From assembly GCA_014218235.1 (NCBI GenBank), contig CM024761.1:86491968-86555967 (forward strand): a DNA stretch of 64,000 nt, read 5' to 3'. Shown here piece by piece: positions 37,946 through 49,259 of the stretch; position 1 is the stretch's first letter, and every line of letters starts with the position of its first letter. This DNA is from Colocasia esculenta. Its lineage: Eukaryota > Streptophyta > Magnoliopsida > Alismatales > Araceae. The notes under the pieces are model-generated. The model was not told the DNA's origin, did no database searches, and worked only from the letters and a program-made list of their open reading frames with translations. The position numbers and the translations under genes were made by a program.

Positions 37946-39654
37946 TGTAATCACAGGGATTGTGCTTCCCAAAGACACGCAACAGGATATTAAATCTAAT
38001 AATATGGAAATAAGGAATGTGATCGCCACCTAGATAGTTTCCATAAATAAGAATTAAGTAAGCTAACTATGCTAGGAACAGGAAAGAGGACAGTGGACTT
38101 ACTGAGATCGCGATGGGTGACCCCGTCGCGATGGGCTGTTATCACGACGCTCATACAGGGCGCGTCTATGCTGTCGCGTCGCCCTCCTCTGCCGCGTCCT
38201 CTGCAGTGCGGGAGAATGATGGTTGGGACCTTCTTCCTGCCCTCCGGCCGGCCAGAGGACAAGAGCCGCTCATGGATCTTCGCTTGGGTGCCTGCAAAAA
38301 GAACGAAAACAAGAAATAAAACCCTATTAGAATATGTTAAGTGTAGTAGCTATTCTTAAATGAAAGGAAGATGTAGAGCATGGAGGGAACGGACCTGGGG
38401 GGTGGTTTTTAAACCCCTTGGGTAGTAGGAAAACGTGGGGAGGAATATGCATGGGGAGAAATCATGGAAGAGGAGAAGGAGGAATCCTAACTCATGTATA
38501 CATGTGTAAAACCTGAAAAAGAAAGTAAAAATCAAAATTAAACAGATACTACCCCATTTCATATGATTCCATCAGAGAGGAGGATGTCATGAACAACTTT
38601 CATGAAGACATCTTGAAGAGATCTGGCCTGGTTTGGGCTGTGGAAGAGACGATAATCCCGCATGTGTAGATCTCGATGTGAGAGGGAAACTGAAGATCAA
38701 TCTGCTGTAACTTATTGCACAAGCCACCAATCGACGTGATTCCACTTCGAGGTTGAAGAGGACTCTGTGGGGAGCAACTTTGATGAAATCACCTCGAAGA
38801 GATCTGGCCTGGTTCGATCTCCACAAGCCGTGCAAGTCCTGCTGGTCCTGGAGGCGATATGAGAGAGAAAGAGGAGAGAGAAAGAAGGAAAACGGGAAGA
38901 ACAACTTCTCCTCTGCCTTGGGGATGATGGGACCTCATGGGAAGAGCCTCCAGGGACCTCTCCTCATAGTGGTAGCCTTCCTCTATCCCCTAGAGAGTCC
39001 TAGGGTGTGTTCAAGTGAGAGATAGAGTCCAATCTCGAGTTAGAGACAGAGTCCAAGTTGTGGGGGAGTTTGAGAGTCTATCTAGAGTTTGGATGGACTT
39101 GGGGGCTCCCTAGGGATGAGAATAGGTGGTTTAGGTCGTAATCCAACTCAAAGAGACTTTAGATAGGCTCTAGGATGGAGAGAGAGGCCGAAAATCACGT
39201 AAAAACGTGTTTACGTGCATGGCACTGTCGCGTCGGATCGTGGGGTCGCGTTCTTGTCGCGTCCATGCACTAGGTCGCGACTATAAGACAGTCCGTGTAG
39301 GTCCCTCGAAACGGGCCATAACTCTCTCCACAGACATCGGATTGATGAGCCGTTTGCTGCGTTGGATTCTAGACTCAGAGGGATACAAAATGATAGTATG
39401 ATATGCTACATTTAGATTAGAAATGAGGAAGTTATGAGCTCTCAAAGTGAAGGTATGTTTAGAGGATTGGGTAGATTGCACAGTTTTGATGTTTCAAGTG
39501 GATCTTGGCCATGGGATTGAGAATGGGCTTGAAATTAAGGGTAAATGGGCTTATAATGGGCCAGAGAAAGACTCCAAAGTGCTGACCAATTTGGGACATC
39601 AATGATATGGACAAGAAATATGCTCAACTTATAGGCCGAAAACGGGTGTCTACA
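37946..39654 (-). repeat. E6 5' LTR (1709 bp)
   Basis: On the minus strand it begins TGTAGACACCCGTTTTCGG (39654) and ends GTGATTACA (37946). It matches the 3' LTR 28745-30458 with scattered changes and a short block difference near 38565. Confidence 0.9.
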
Positions 39655-39659
39655 CTTGC
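39655..39659. repeat. Target-site duplication of E6, right copy
   Basis: CTTGC, paired with 28740-28744. Confidence 0.9.
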
Positions 39660-40413
39660 CTAATTCCTTTGGCTTCTTACCGGCTTGTTCAATAGAACCA
39701 CCACTGGGCCTTTTCCTCCCAATGGTCGGTTGATAATTTCCGGTAGCAGAAACTTGTTCTCTCTTCATATCCTTCCCCTTGATCCTATCAGCGGTCTCCA
39801 TGGCATCTTCCAATAATTAAGCCTTCTTTATCATGTCCGCATAGGTTTGAATGTCCATTGGCGCCAGTTGTGTGATATACTGGGGCCTTAAGCCATTCAG
39901 AAAGTGTTTCGCCTTCATTCTTTTTGTCCTAATCAAGTGAATCGCATATCGGGACAGACGAGAGAATTGGGCCTCATATTCGGCCACACTGAGTCCTCTC
40001 TGTTTCAAAGCCGCAAATTCGGCTGCTTTGCGTTCCTAAACCCTCTCAGAAAAGTATTTGGTGTTGAAGGGTTTAATGAACTGAGCCCACATCAGTTGCT
40101 GACCATTTAGTGTTGCTTCCACCGACTCCCACCATGCCCTGGCATCGTTTTCCAATTGGAAAGTCGCCAACAGTACTTTGTTCTGGTTCGTGCATTGCAT
40201 GACCCTGAATATCCTTTCAATTTCCTTAACCCAGTGTTCAGCATGATCCAGGTCAGTACTCCCTTCAAACCTAGGCGGATCCACACTTTGGAAATTCCGA
40301 TGGAGATCACCGGCTCCGCGGTTACCTCCACCCTGAGTGGCTTGTAGGATAGCCTGAGTCAAGTTTTGTAATGTTTGTTGCATGTTTCTAGCCTAGGCAC
40401 GCTCAGCGGCCAT
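39655..40413 (-). pseudogene. E5 gag, proximal part
   Basis: The start is probably the ATG at 40413 (MAAERA, with an early stop). The frame then reads MQQTLQNLTQAILQATQGGG, GAGDLHRNF, HAEHWVKEIERIFRVMQC and ATFQLENDARAWWESVEAT. A stop or frame break near 40035 and another near 39815 split it. The distal part with SVAEYEAQFSRLSRYA and KHFLNGLRPQYITQLAP follows, up to the E6 insertion at 39655-39659. It is homologous to E3 gag. It is continuous where E2 gag carries putative intron 2, which supports the intron reading there. Confidence 0.87.
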
Positions 40414-40576
40414 TGAGGTAATATATACCTTCAAGATAATAATATAAGTCAATCATCTAAATATATCACATGTGACTTCTATTCCCATGGCTCTACCCAA
40501 GCTCACATTAGGTACGACAGATTTTGACTCGTGTGATCTAGTTTCATTCTATATTCCTATTCCCTTGGACCCTAAA

Positions 40577-40594
40577 GTTTAGGCTCTGATACCA
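40577..40594 (-). promoter_or_regulatory. E5 primer binding site (initiator tRNA-Met type)
   Basis: On the minus strand TGGTATCAGAGCCTAAAC, two bases inside the LTR end (40597). The same leader follows the E11 5' LTR. Confidence 0.9.
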
Positions 40595-40596
40595 AC

Positions 40597-43500
40597 TGTC
40601 ACGCCTCGATATTTAGCAGCAGAATAAATACCTAGGTGCGTGAACGATACAAATAGACGTATCATAATTGAATAGCACAGAGTCACAATTGAATATTATA
40701 ACACAGTGGAAACTATAATATTGTCATAAAAGTACTCCTTATTCCATTCATTCAACTCATTAAAAGCTTTACATTAATCGAGTTAATCAAAGGGCCCATT
40801 ATTCAAATAAAAATGTTTCACTATTACATTGACTATTCAAATAACTATTCCTAGACTATCAACTCCTCATATGGCGAGTGCACATCACTCTTGCCTTGCC
40901 CCATCTGACTCCTCTGGTTCCTCATCACTACCTGAAAAGGACAGGATGATAGGGGTGAGCGAACTAGCTCATTAGGATCTACATCTCAATATTGTGCGGG
41001 CACTAGTATACATGATTAACATTTTAAATAGGCAAGATATGAACATATACATGATGGCAATGCATGCTTTTCTAACAATTTGAATAGAGGAATAGAATGG
41101 ATGTCATATCAAATCAAAGATCGAATTGCATATACAATGGACAGGTAGTTCAAGAGTAGAATCGTATCAAAGGAAATTGGCCATATTCATACAGATATCA
41201 CATATTCACGTGAACAGACATATCATATCAATCAAACTTATCATATCAATCAAACTTATCATATCATATTAAACGAAGGCACATTTCTGCAAATCTTGCA
41301 TATCATATCAGTGCCATGCCAAGCACCTCAAGTCCATACTCCTGTGATTAATAAGTACATTGGGGCGCTCTTCCCCAGGACCAGACAAGGCCCCTATTGC
41401 ACAGGCATTGGTCAAATGGACCGAAGTCCTACGTTCTGCTAAACAAACATATTCATATTATGGCCACGAAATTTCAATAATAAGCTCAATGTAATAAGAA
41501 CATGATCATCATAGAGTCAAAGTATGACAATAACTCAAGAGAGCAAATGGGGAGTATAACGACGTATCTTATGTTTCATAATTCGTTAATGTCATGACAT
41601 GAGGATAACTAATGACAGATCGTACGCGGAACATGTGCTCTATATCCCCAGGGTACTTCATGGTACAACCAGCTCGGTCTCTATGTGGGAATCCATAGAG
41701 AATGGAGACTTACCGAGGTCTTAAGGAAAAGATCGCTAGTTTGTCAATTTGGAATGACCGACAGAGAGCTCCCAATTCCCCAAGAAGGATGTGCCTAATC
41801 ATGCAAATGTGTAAGTGACGAATCATAGATCTTTCCTAAACATGTATGCAATTTATGAACAAATAATTGAAACATCGGAATGCATATACCTAAGGAAAAC
41901 TCACATGCAAATCATGATGGAAACTTAACTAACACGTCCATGCTAACATGTATTCATCCACATATTCATATCAAATTATTATCATTTCAAATTGACAATA
42001 AGTAATATCACAAGATAATTAATCAAATGAAGATAAGGTCAATCACAATTACACATTAGAATCATATTCATATCATTACCGTTTTTCAATGGGTTGATTG
42101 CTTTTAGGTCCATGCATACTATATAACAACATGCACATGCTGATAGACCAAGGAAACTAACAAGCTAACTGACTGGCCAAAAAGTACAGTCTCGGGTCGG
42201 CCTATGAATGGCGTCCAACACAGTGGACGTTTTTCAAAACGCGGTGTACAGGAAAACTGACCAAAGGCGAAGTCAGGTAAATTGCGTCGGCTGCCCAAGC
42301 TGCCTTTTAACGTGAATCGCGTCGGGTCATCCCGACACGTTCATGAATATTCATTAAATACAAATCGGGCGGGAAAACGGCCTGAATTGCCTCGGGGAAT
42401 CCTGTCGCGATTCAGATAGGCTCTGACTCCCAGGCGGGCGCGAAGGCCCACGCGCAGGTTGACTGGTCAGCGAGGTCGCGATTCAGAGAATCACGTTGGC
42501 AAAAGCTGACGCAAAACCAGGCACGGGAATCGCGTCGCCTAGAGCGGACGCGATTCCAAACGCTGCTTGAAAACGTAGGAAAACCAACCAATCCGCTTAC
42601 CATGCCTATATCTCCCTATCTAATGATATTTAGACAAAATGTTCAACTTGAAAGATGACCATGACAACTAGTAGAAGAATGTTGATGTTTGGGGTTTGAC
42701 CTAACTCGGTCTCAAATCTCATGAAAAATATGGAGAACATAGAAGACAAGTGCAACCCGAAAACGCAGTATCATGCAGCGGTTCTATTACCATGCTTATA
42801 ACTCTCTAACTAATGACATTTAGACAAAACATTTAACATGAAACATGATGAGGACTACTAGTAGCATAACGTTCATGATAGGGGCTTAGTCTAATTCGAT
42901 CTCGAATCACGTGCATAATAAGAACATAAAAAGCCTTTACTGTGTGTGACTTAGGGAAAACGACTAATACTCAATGTATACTCCATGAAAATTAGGCAAA
43001 TCAAGTTCAAATGAACCTAGACTCGAAGCTCTACAAGATGGTATTTGTCTTCTTTAATCTTGGCCCGAGAACACCTACCTTTGAATGCCAAGAACACCCT
43101 GCAAGTTTCTAGGTCGATGCAGAGTGAGGTTGAGGAAGACCACGTTTTCCCCAGCCGTTCTCCTCTCCTCCAGCGCCCCAAGCTTGCTGATCATGACCCC
43201 AACTTGTTGTCAAACCTTCCCTAAACATTTTGTGACGAGTTCTTATTGATTTAGGGTTCAATTGCATGTCCTAATGGGACTAGAAAAGGGGCCTGCGGGT
43301 TTAGCATGGCACCTTCCTAAATTTGAGATTCTCTTACCCAAAGGAGGTAGCTACACCATGGGAAGGTGTCATACAGGGTTGGCCACGATTTGGCTTGCCA
43401 TGCATGGCCATTACCACTAATTTTAACCCTAATTTGCCCTTCTTAATCACCACCTATTTACATGTACGAATTTGGGGTAATTTCTTGTTCCAATTTTATT

Positions 43501-44405
43501 CTTGGGCCAAAAGTAATCCATTGGCCCAATTTCATTAATGGGTCTCTAATACAAGATGTTAGAAGTATTTCCAACATATTTATTTTATTTATGGTTTTGA
43601 CATTTTTCCGCGTTAACAATTTTCCAACTTGGTTTCCTAATTTGGGCAGTTAGTCACGTGTGACGTACATTTGGCCAATCAGATTTTTTGTTGCACGAAT
43701 TTCTTCGTGGAACATTTAAGAATAATGTTTGGGTTTGATTTATATTTTTACAGAATTTTCCAGTGTGCTTCTCACGTACGATAGTGGAACGTATGTTTTA
43801 CCATTCCGATAATATGAAAAATTTTTATTTACTATTTTCATACTTGAATTTGTTCATAGGTCATAAGTTATCCATTGGTTCAATTTCTTTTATGGACTAT
43901 CCCCACATATTGTTTGGAGTCAACCATAAATTTTTAATTTAGTTATGATCTCATTTTATACACATGATAATAGATTTTTCAACTTATTTCCTAATTACCG
44001 TAATAAGTCACAATAACTCTTAAATATACCCCAAATGACTTTTATTGACCAAATTTCTTGATGGATCATTAGAGGATATTATTTTAAGTCCATGTATGAT
44101 TTTTATTTAATTTTTTGGCTCCTCTAAGTATGTGTGATAATGATTTCCCGACTTATTCTCTGATTACGATACTCAATCGCAAAACGTCTTAAACTTGGAC
44201 CATCCGATTTTTCTTTGCATGAATTTCTTCATGGGTCATTAGGGAGTATTATTTAGAGTTGAACTATGATTTTTATGAAATTTTCTAATGGGTTTTTGTA
44301 TGTATGATAATGGCACGTGCGGTTTTTTGCTATTTCACTAATATTGAATTTATCGTTTTCAATTTATTTCTAATTTTATAATTACCAAATTTCCGGGGTA
44401 TTACA
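40597..44405 (-). repeat. E5 5' LTR (3809 bp)
   Basis: On the minus strand it begins TGTAATACCCCGGAAATTTGG (44405) and ends GAGGCGTGACA (40597). It is homologous along its length to the E11 LTRs (for example the shared words near its 3' end about a TACGTCTATTTGTATCG region). A GC-rich island with GAATCGCGTC/GACGCGATTC words lies at about 42230-42560. Confidence 0.9.
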
Positions 44406-44410
44406 TAGTT
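44406..44410. repeat. Target-site duplication of E5, right copy
   Basis: TAGTT, paired with 25173-25177. Confidence 0.9.
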
Positions 44411-44887
44411 TTTGCCCAATAACTTATGTATGGACCAATTATATAACTCATACACTTATTTTACTTAATAGATTTTAATTACCCCTTTTAAATTAGAGAA
44501 TTTATTCATGAGCCAAAAGTGGTCCATTGACCAATTCTCATGATGGGCTATCAACACACATTGTTTAAAGTCTACTCACATGTTTATTTTAATTTTTAAT
44601 TAACTTTGGCTCACACGATAATGGGTTCCTTGATTTATTTCTTAATTATGATAATAAATTACATTAAATCTTAAATTTGATCCAAATAATTTTTCTACGC
44701 CTAAATTTCTTAATGTGTCATTAGAGAATATTATTTAAAGTATAAGTATTATTTTTACGAAATTTTATATGTGTTTACACACATATAATAATGATGCATA
44801 CCCTTTTTAACTAGTTTCAAATTATTAATCGATAAATTTTTAATTTATGAATATATTTTTAATTAATAAAATTTCTGGAGTACTATA
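44411..44887 (-). repeat. E4, old LTR, right half
   Basis: AT-rich and degraded. Its minus-strand start, TATAGTACTCCAGAAATTTT near 44887, resembles the LTR starts TGTAATACCCCGGAAATTT (E5) and TGTAGCAACTCTGAAATTT (E3). No gene. Confidence 0.55.
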
Positions 44888-45841
44888 TGAACCCAGTTGA
44901 TAAGATATCGGTAGCCACCAAAAGGATACCCTGGCATATGTTAGATAGACTACGTATCTTGGTTTCTGGATAGATTTAGCTTGCTTGGACTCAGTTATAA
45001 GCAGATAGAATTAAAAAAGCTAATCATAGATAATGGAAGATGAACATTTCTGTTTTCAATGAATGAAATGGTAGAACAGGGAATGAAATGTTTTACATGG
45101 ATTTTCTTGTGGTTGAGAACGTAAACCATCTCGATCAAAGGACATAGCAGACATCCTCATAATCATGAGAGAACATATAAATCAGCTGAGAATCTTAGAT
45201 GTCTTCAACTGAATACCATGGAAAAGACATGATTTTGATCCTCTAATTTATCTCACTTTTGAATACAAGCTAAGGCACATATTACTTTCTTTTCCAAGTA
45301 CATAATGAACTTTGCTTTTCTTACAATTATTTTTTGTTTTTTGAAAGTGGATAGTACCACAATGGTATTAAAAGGAAGAATATACAAGTGTAGATATTAT
45401 ACTCCAAAAAACAACTCCCGCCTCTATACCAAAGAGGACCACATCGCAATGTGCGGAAACATCTAATTCTCCAACAAAACAAAAAGAGAGGAAGTAGAGG
45501 AATCCACACTACAGATTGTCAATCATTATCCGCTTGACTGCAATGTTTCGCTTCATTACTTTGTCTATGACATGACATGTTGGCCTTGCATCCTTATCTC
45601 GGCAAGTAATTTTGACACCCAATTAATGTTTGCTTAAGTTCTCTGTGAAATGTTTATCTGAATATGGAAATTTACAGGTGGATGAAGTTCTGATGAAGGT
45701 AAGGGTGTAAGTGGTTAGCTTTCTCCATGACTTATGCCCATCCATGTCCAACACTTAGCATGCATGCCCATGGTAGTCATGTCATAGCTTGTTATGTTTG
45801 GAGAAGCTTTGGGTTTTTATCCTGATTTTTGCTGCTTGTAG
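44888..45841. other. Non-coding DNA before the receptor exons
   Basis: No long frame and no recognised domain. About 45330-45500 reads like the end of an inserted repeat, but I could not classify it. A very short block at about 45678-45698 with AG before and GT after (VDEVLMK) could be another exon of the same gene, but it is too short to claim. Confidence 0.4.
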
Positions 45842-45908
45842 GAATCTGGGGACAAAAGATGCCAATGTCCCCCTGGATTCAGGGGTGATGGAGCCAAAAC
45901 TTGCGAAG
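45842..45908 (+). pseudogene. Exon fragment of a vacuolar sorting receptor, EGF-like repeat
   Basis: Flanked by an acceptor (GCTTGTAG) and a donor (GTAAGTG). It reads ESGDKRCQCPPGFRGDGAKTCE. The pattern CxCPxGFxGDGxxxCE is that of the EGF-like repeat near the C-terminus of plant vacuolar sorting receptors (BP-80/VSR family), which carry cargo from Golgi to vacuole. The exon ends in phase 1 just after CE, and the next exon at 46058 continues with the expected calcium-type EGF sequence. No rest of the receptor is found, so this is a gene fragment moved or left behind as DNA with its intron. Confidence 0.72.
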
Positions 45909-46057
45909 GTAAGTGTTTTGGCGGTTGAATAAATCAATGTCCACCAGTTACGAGCTTTTAGGCAAACACCAGAAAATAAGTGCTCCGACCTCCTATATTT
46001 GTAGTGTTGTCGTGGCCAATTCTTGTGCCTATTCTTTATAATTCAACCTTTGACAGG

Positions 46058-46102
46058 CATAACTGAATGTAATGAGAGGAGGGTCTGACAGTGTCTCAGA
46101 TA
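46058..46102 (+). pseudogene. Next exon fragment of the vacuolar sorting receptor, with a stop
   Basis: Preceded by the acceptor TTTGACAG. In the phase given by the previous exon it reads ITECNERRV, a TGA, then QC. Plant receptors have D-I-x-E-C-K-E-(K/R) followed by CQC here, so the TGA stands where a cysteine is expected. Similarity ends within about 45 bp. The 149-bp intron between the two exons is kept, which points to duplication through DNA rather than RNA. Confidence 0.65.
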
Positions 46103-47374
46103 ATGATCTTTATAAACATCATCATGTCACACAAATCGGATTGACATTTTGCTGAGTTTACTAGATATACTTGATTGGTTAATTCTATGATATTGGCTAA
46201 CATTTGTTCATCATCGTGCTACCAAAGTTTATCCCTTATTTTCTATTTTCCTCTTCATATCCATGGGTCAGTTTCTTCTAAACCATTGTGATGATATTGG
46301 AAGTTTCTTTTGCAAAAAAATTTTCGGCAATCACTTCAGTCCTTTGTTAGAATTACATTTTTCATATTCGTCTTACAAGCTTAGATCATTTTTGGTTACC
46401 TGTCTGGGCCCTTAGATCATTTTTAAGATGCACAATTTTGAATTGTCTAAAAACAGGGACCTCTATCTATATTTAAATGCACAATTCTTGCAACCTTTTA
46501 GCTTGTAATGAACGATAATGTCTCTTTCAGATGGAAGAGCATCATTAGGAAGTGGCAAGAGTTGGAGTTTGCTGGCCTGCAGGTGGAGTTGCTTTTGGGA
46601 GCCTTGGTTCCCCGTCAGAGGTTTTGGTATACAACATATTATAGATGTAAGCATGTTACTCATATATAATGGGTGATTTCAGATCATTGGATGCGATCTA
46701 CCTCACACCTAATATAATAGTTTGGAAGATGGGTAAACTAAAAAATTTTATGTATTTGAAGTTCATAGGTTTCATATTATAATATAATAGAGCATTAGAG
46801 TTTGAAGGTTCATTAATCTATCAGTTTAAGGGTCACACATGTTCAAAAATAGAATTAAATGTTTGTTCATGATGTAGATAATTTCAACATGTGGAGAGAG
46901 TTAAACTAAATATGTGGGAGTTGACGGAGTCCAAATAGGACTCTTTATTAGGATTTGGCGTGGGTATTTAGGTTTAAGTTATAGTTTATTAATGTAAAAT
47001 GATCTCTTATTTCTTGGATTTCACGCATGCCTAATAAATTTTTTTTGTTTGTAGGCCGTTGGAGATCATGCTAGTAGCTATACGAATGACGACGACCACG
47101 AGGCTCATCTAGCAAATGATTAGGAGTTTCGTTATTTGATTTTTCCATTTTTATCTTCATTATCTATGTAAATACTTTTGTGACTTGTTCATAAATATTT
47201 AACAAATATTTGAATGAATATGAAATGTTTAAATTTTACTTAATTATTTATAGAATTGTGTTATGTTTGAATGGTGATTGTGGTATATTTATTTTTTAGT
47301 GAATTATCGTATGAAAATGTATATAGGTGCAAAATTGTATTTTTAAAAATATAATATTTTTAAAATTTTTATTT
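46103..47374. other. AT-rich DNA, possible interior of a CACTA element
   Basis: No clear gene. At 46530-46640 there is a GC-richer block that might be further receptor sequence, but the frame does not hold. At about 47055-47122 an acceptor-like TTTGTAG is followed by a short open stretch ending in TAG (GDHASSYTNDDDHEAHLAND), which may be the last exon of a transposon or captured gene. Confidence 0.4.
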
Positions 47375-47733
47375 ATTTAGCGACAGAATAACGACAGAAT
47401 AGAGACGACGAGGGTGTCCTTCGGTGCCCGCTGCCAATATCAATTAGCGATGGCAGTGCGGCAGATGGTAGGGTTACTAATCCGTCATTAAATTAGCGAT
47501 GGAATAGCGACAGAATATTATCTGCTGCTAATATTGGTAATCGAGTTGCGGAACCAGTGCTAATTCTTCACTAATTAGCGGCGTAGTAGCAACTAAAGTT
47601 TCTCCGCTGCTAATTAGTGTCCAATATAGAGCGGCGGGTCAATTGGTCAATTATATCGCTAAGTCTAGCGATGGAATAGCGACGTATTAGCGATAGAATG
47701 AGTCTGTCATTAAATTGTCTTTTTCTTGTAGTG
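47375..47733 (+). mobile_element. E7, right end of a CACTA transposon
   Basis: It ends TTTTTCTTGTAGTG, the inverted complement of the CACTACAAGAAAAA terminus typical of plant CACTA (En/Spm) elements. The 350 bp before it carry many copies of TAGCGACAGAAT/TAGCGATGGAAT-like words, as expected for subterminal transposase-binding repeats. No matching left end was found upstream in the window, so the element's extent is unknown. Confidence 0.75.
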
Positions 47734-47980
47734 ATTTAGCCTAAGAGATTGAGCTTCTTTCATATCCTTTAGCTCTTAAGTTGTTGTCGAAATCAAGAGA
47801 GTCAAGTTTATTTTCTCTTGAACTTGATGTCGACCACTTGATCTTTCTTTTCTTAAGGAAGACTGGTGTGTTCCTCTTCTACTAGAAGAGAAGACCAACT
47901 AGTTTCTAGGTGGTTTGTCTAGCTGAGGGACTATACTTAGCTTTCCCTTTGTGTTAAGGGAAGACTAGTTAGAGTGTTGG
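47734..47980. other. E8, spacer between two CACTA ends
   Basis: 247 bp with repeated GAAGAGAAGACC/AGGGAAGACTAG-like words, similar in style to the copia-LTR-like stretch at 60780-60930. Probably an LTR fragment; not proven. Confidence 0.35.
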
Positions 47981-48790
47981 CACTACAAGAAAAGGGACTA
48001 TTAGGGATGGGGTATTGGGACGACTCCAAAAAGTCGTCGCTAAAAAGAGTATTTGTGACGACTGTTAAGAAGTCGTCCCCAAATGTGTAGTATTGGCGAC
48101 GTCTTAAGGAAGCCGTCCCTAATAAAAATTATTAGCGACGACTGATTATATGAATGTCGCTAAAAATAAATTATTTGGGACGACTATAGGATCCGTCGCT
48201 AAAAACATCATTCAGGACGGCGATTGTCATCCCCAATAATGGTTATTAGCGATGGCTAGGTGAAGCCATCGCGAATAAATTTTTTCACGACAACTAAAAT
48301 TCTCTATCACTAATAAATTTACTAGCGACTACTTCTGGCCCATCCTTAATAAACTATTATTAGAGACACTTAATTGAAGCCGTCCCTAATAATTTTAGTA
48401 GTGATGAATAATGTGTTCGTCGCTACTAACAATTATTAGGGATGGCTCTAGTTGTCCCCGCTAAGTGATTATTAGGGACACTTACAAAAAGTTGTCCCTA
48501 ATATTAACATTAGCGATGGCTACTATAAGTCGTCACTAATGCTCTTATTAGGGATGGCTTTTTCCATCGCAAATAAATGATTGTTAGAGATGTCTATAGG
48601 TGGTTGTCCTTAATAAGAGCATTAGCGATGACGATGATCGTCACCTTTACTTTTTATTAGTGACTACTTATGTCCGCTGCTATTAAGTTTTGGCGACGGC
48701 TTTGTTATTCGCCAAAACATAATAGCGACGGCTTAAACCGTCGTCATTATTTAATAGCGATGGTTTGAAGCCATCGCCAATAATCTAATT
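47981..48790 (+). mobile_element. E9, left end of a second CACTA transposon
   Basis: Starts CACTACAAGAAAAGGGAC, followed by 800 bp of alternating direct and inverted words of the kind TTAGCGACGAC, GGGACGACT and GTCGTCGCTAA, spaced roughly 50 bp apart. These are subterminal repeats of a CACTA family different from E7. The matching right end is not seen before 49260. Confidence 0.78.
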
Positions 48791-49259
48791 TTCTTAAAAA
48801 ATTATTAAAAATAATTTACGTATTTTTTTGTAATGTATAGTAATGTATGTTAAATTATAAAAGAAGAAATAAAAGTAAAAAAAAAAAAAAACTTATTTTT
48901 CATGTACACCCATCACCATGTTACTTTATATGTTTTGAGGAACATATCGACATTCATGTATGCATGTGTCGTTAAGTTTTGTTTACGTGTTGATATAAAT
49001 ATTTTTTTATATCATAAAGTATATTTCATTTCATATTTCAAGTTACTATTGTCATCTACTTAATTAACTATTCTTATATATTGTAAAATATTTATTTTCA
49101 TTAATCATAATAAATATATTGATGATCAGTCCATCCCTATATAATTTTATTTAATTATATACAATTTTGGTGATTAACAAAACCCTATTTTCTAAAAATC
49201 TTTTATGAAGTTCATCCACAAGGAATAAGTCAAGCCAAATCTGTAAGTAATTCTTACAC
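48791..49259. other. AT-rich DNA without gene
   Basis: Includes an A-run at 48878-48890. It may belong to E9. No motif seen. Confidence 0.4.

Larger units (their letters stand above)
28745..39654 (-). mobile_element. E6, Tat/Ogre-like gag-only LTR retrotransposon inserted in E5 gag
   Basis: A 10.9-kb minus-strand element with 1.7-kb LTRs (5' LTR 37946-39654, 3' LTR 28745-30458) and a CTTGC target duplication. The primer site reads TGGCGATCACGGTGGGACC, of the TGGCGA type known from Ogre/Tat elements. The interior has a 1.2-kb leader, one very long gag-type frame (36780-33427) and about 3 kb without coding signal. No RT, RNase H or integrase motif is found. It would depend on a partner element for replication. 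The lineage is inferred from the gag pattern and primer site. Confidence 0.87.
25178..44405 (-). mobile_element. E5, gypsy deletion derivative (long LTRs, gag remnant) split by E6
   Basis: A minus-strand LTR element: 5' LTR 40597-44405, primer site 40577-40594, gag 40413-39655, then E6, then the rest of gag 28744-28491, fused directly to a 3' LTR (28490-25178) that lacks about 360 bp of its beginning. Protease, RT, RNase H and integrase are absent. The perfect TAGTT duplication on both sides shows it transposed as a unit before losing its interior. The LTR family is the same as that of E11. Confidence 0.9.

Noticed and set aside
46530..46640. Possible transmembrane exon of the vacuolar sorting receptor
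   Set aside because: Some phrases look hydrophobic, but the frame does not hold and no family signature is present.
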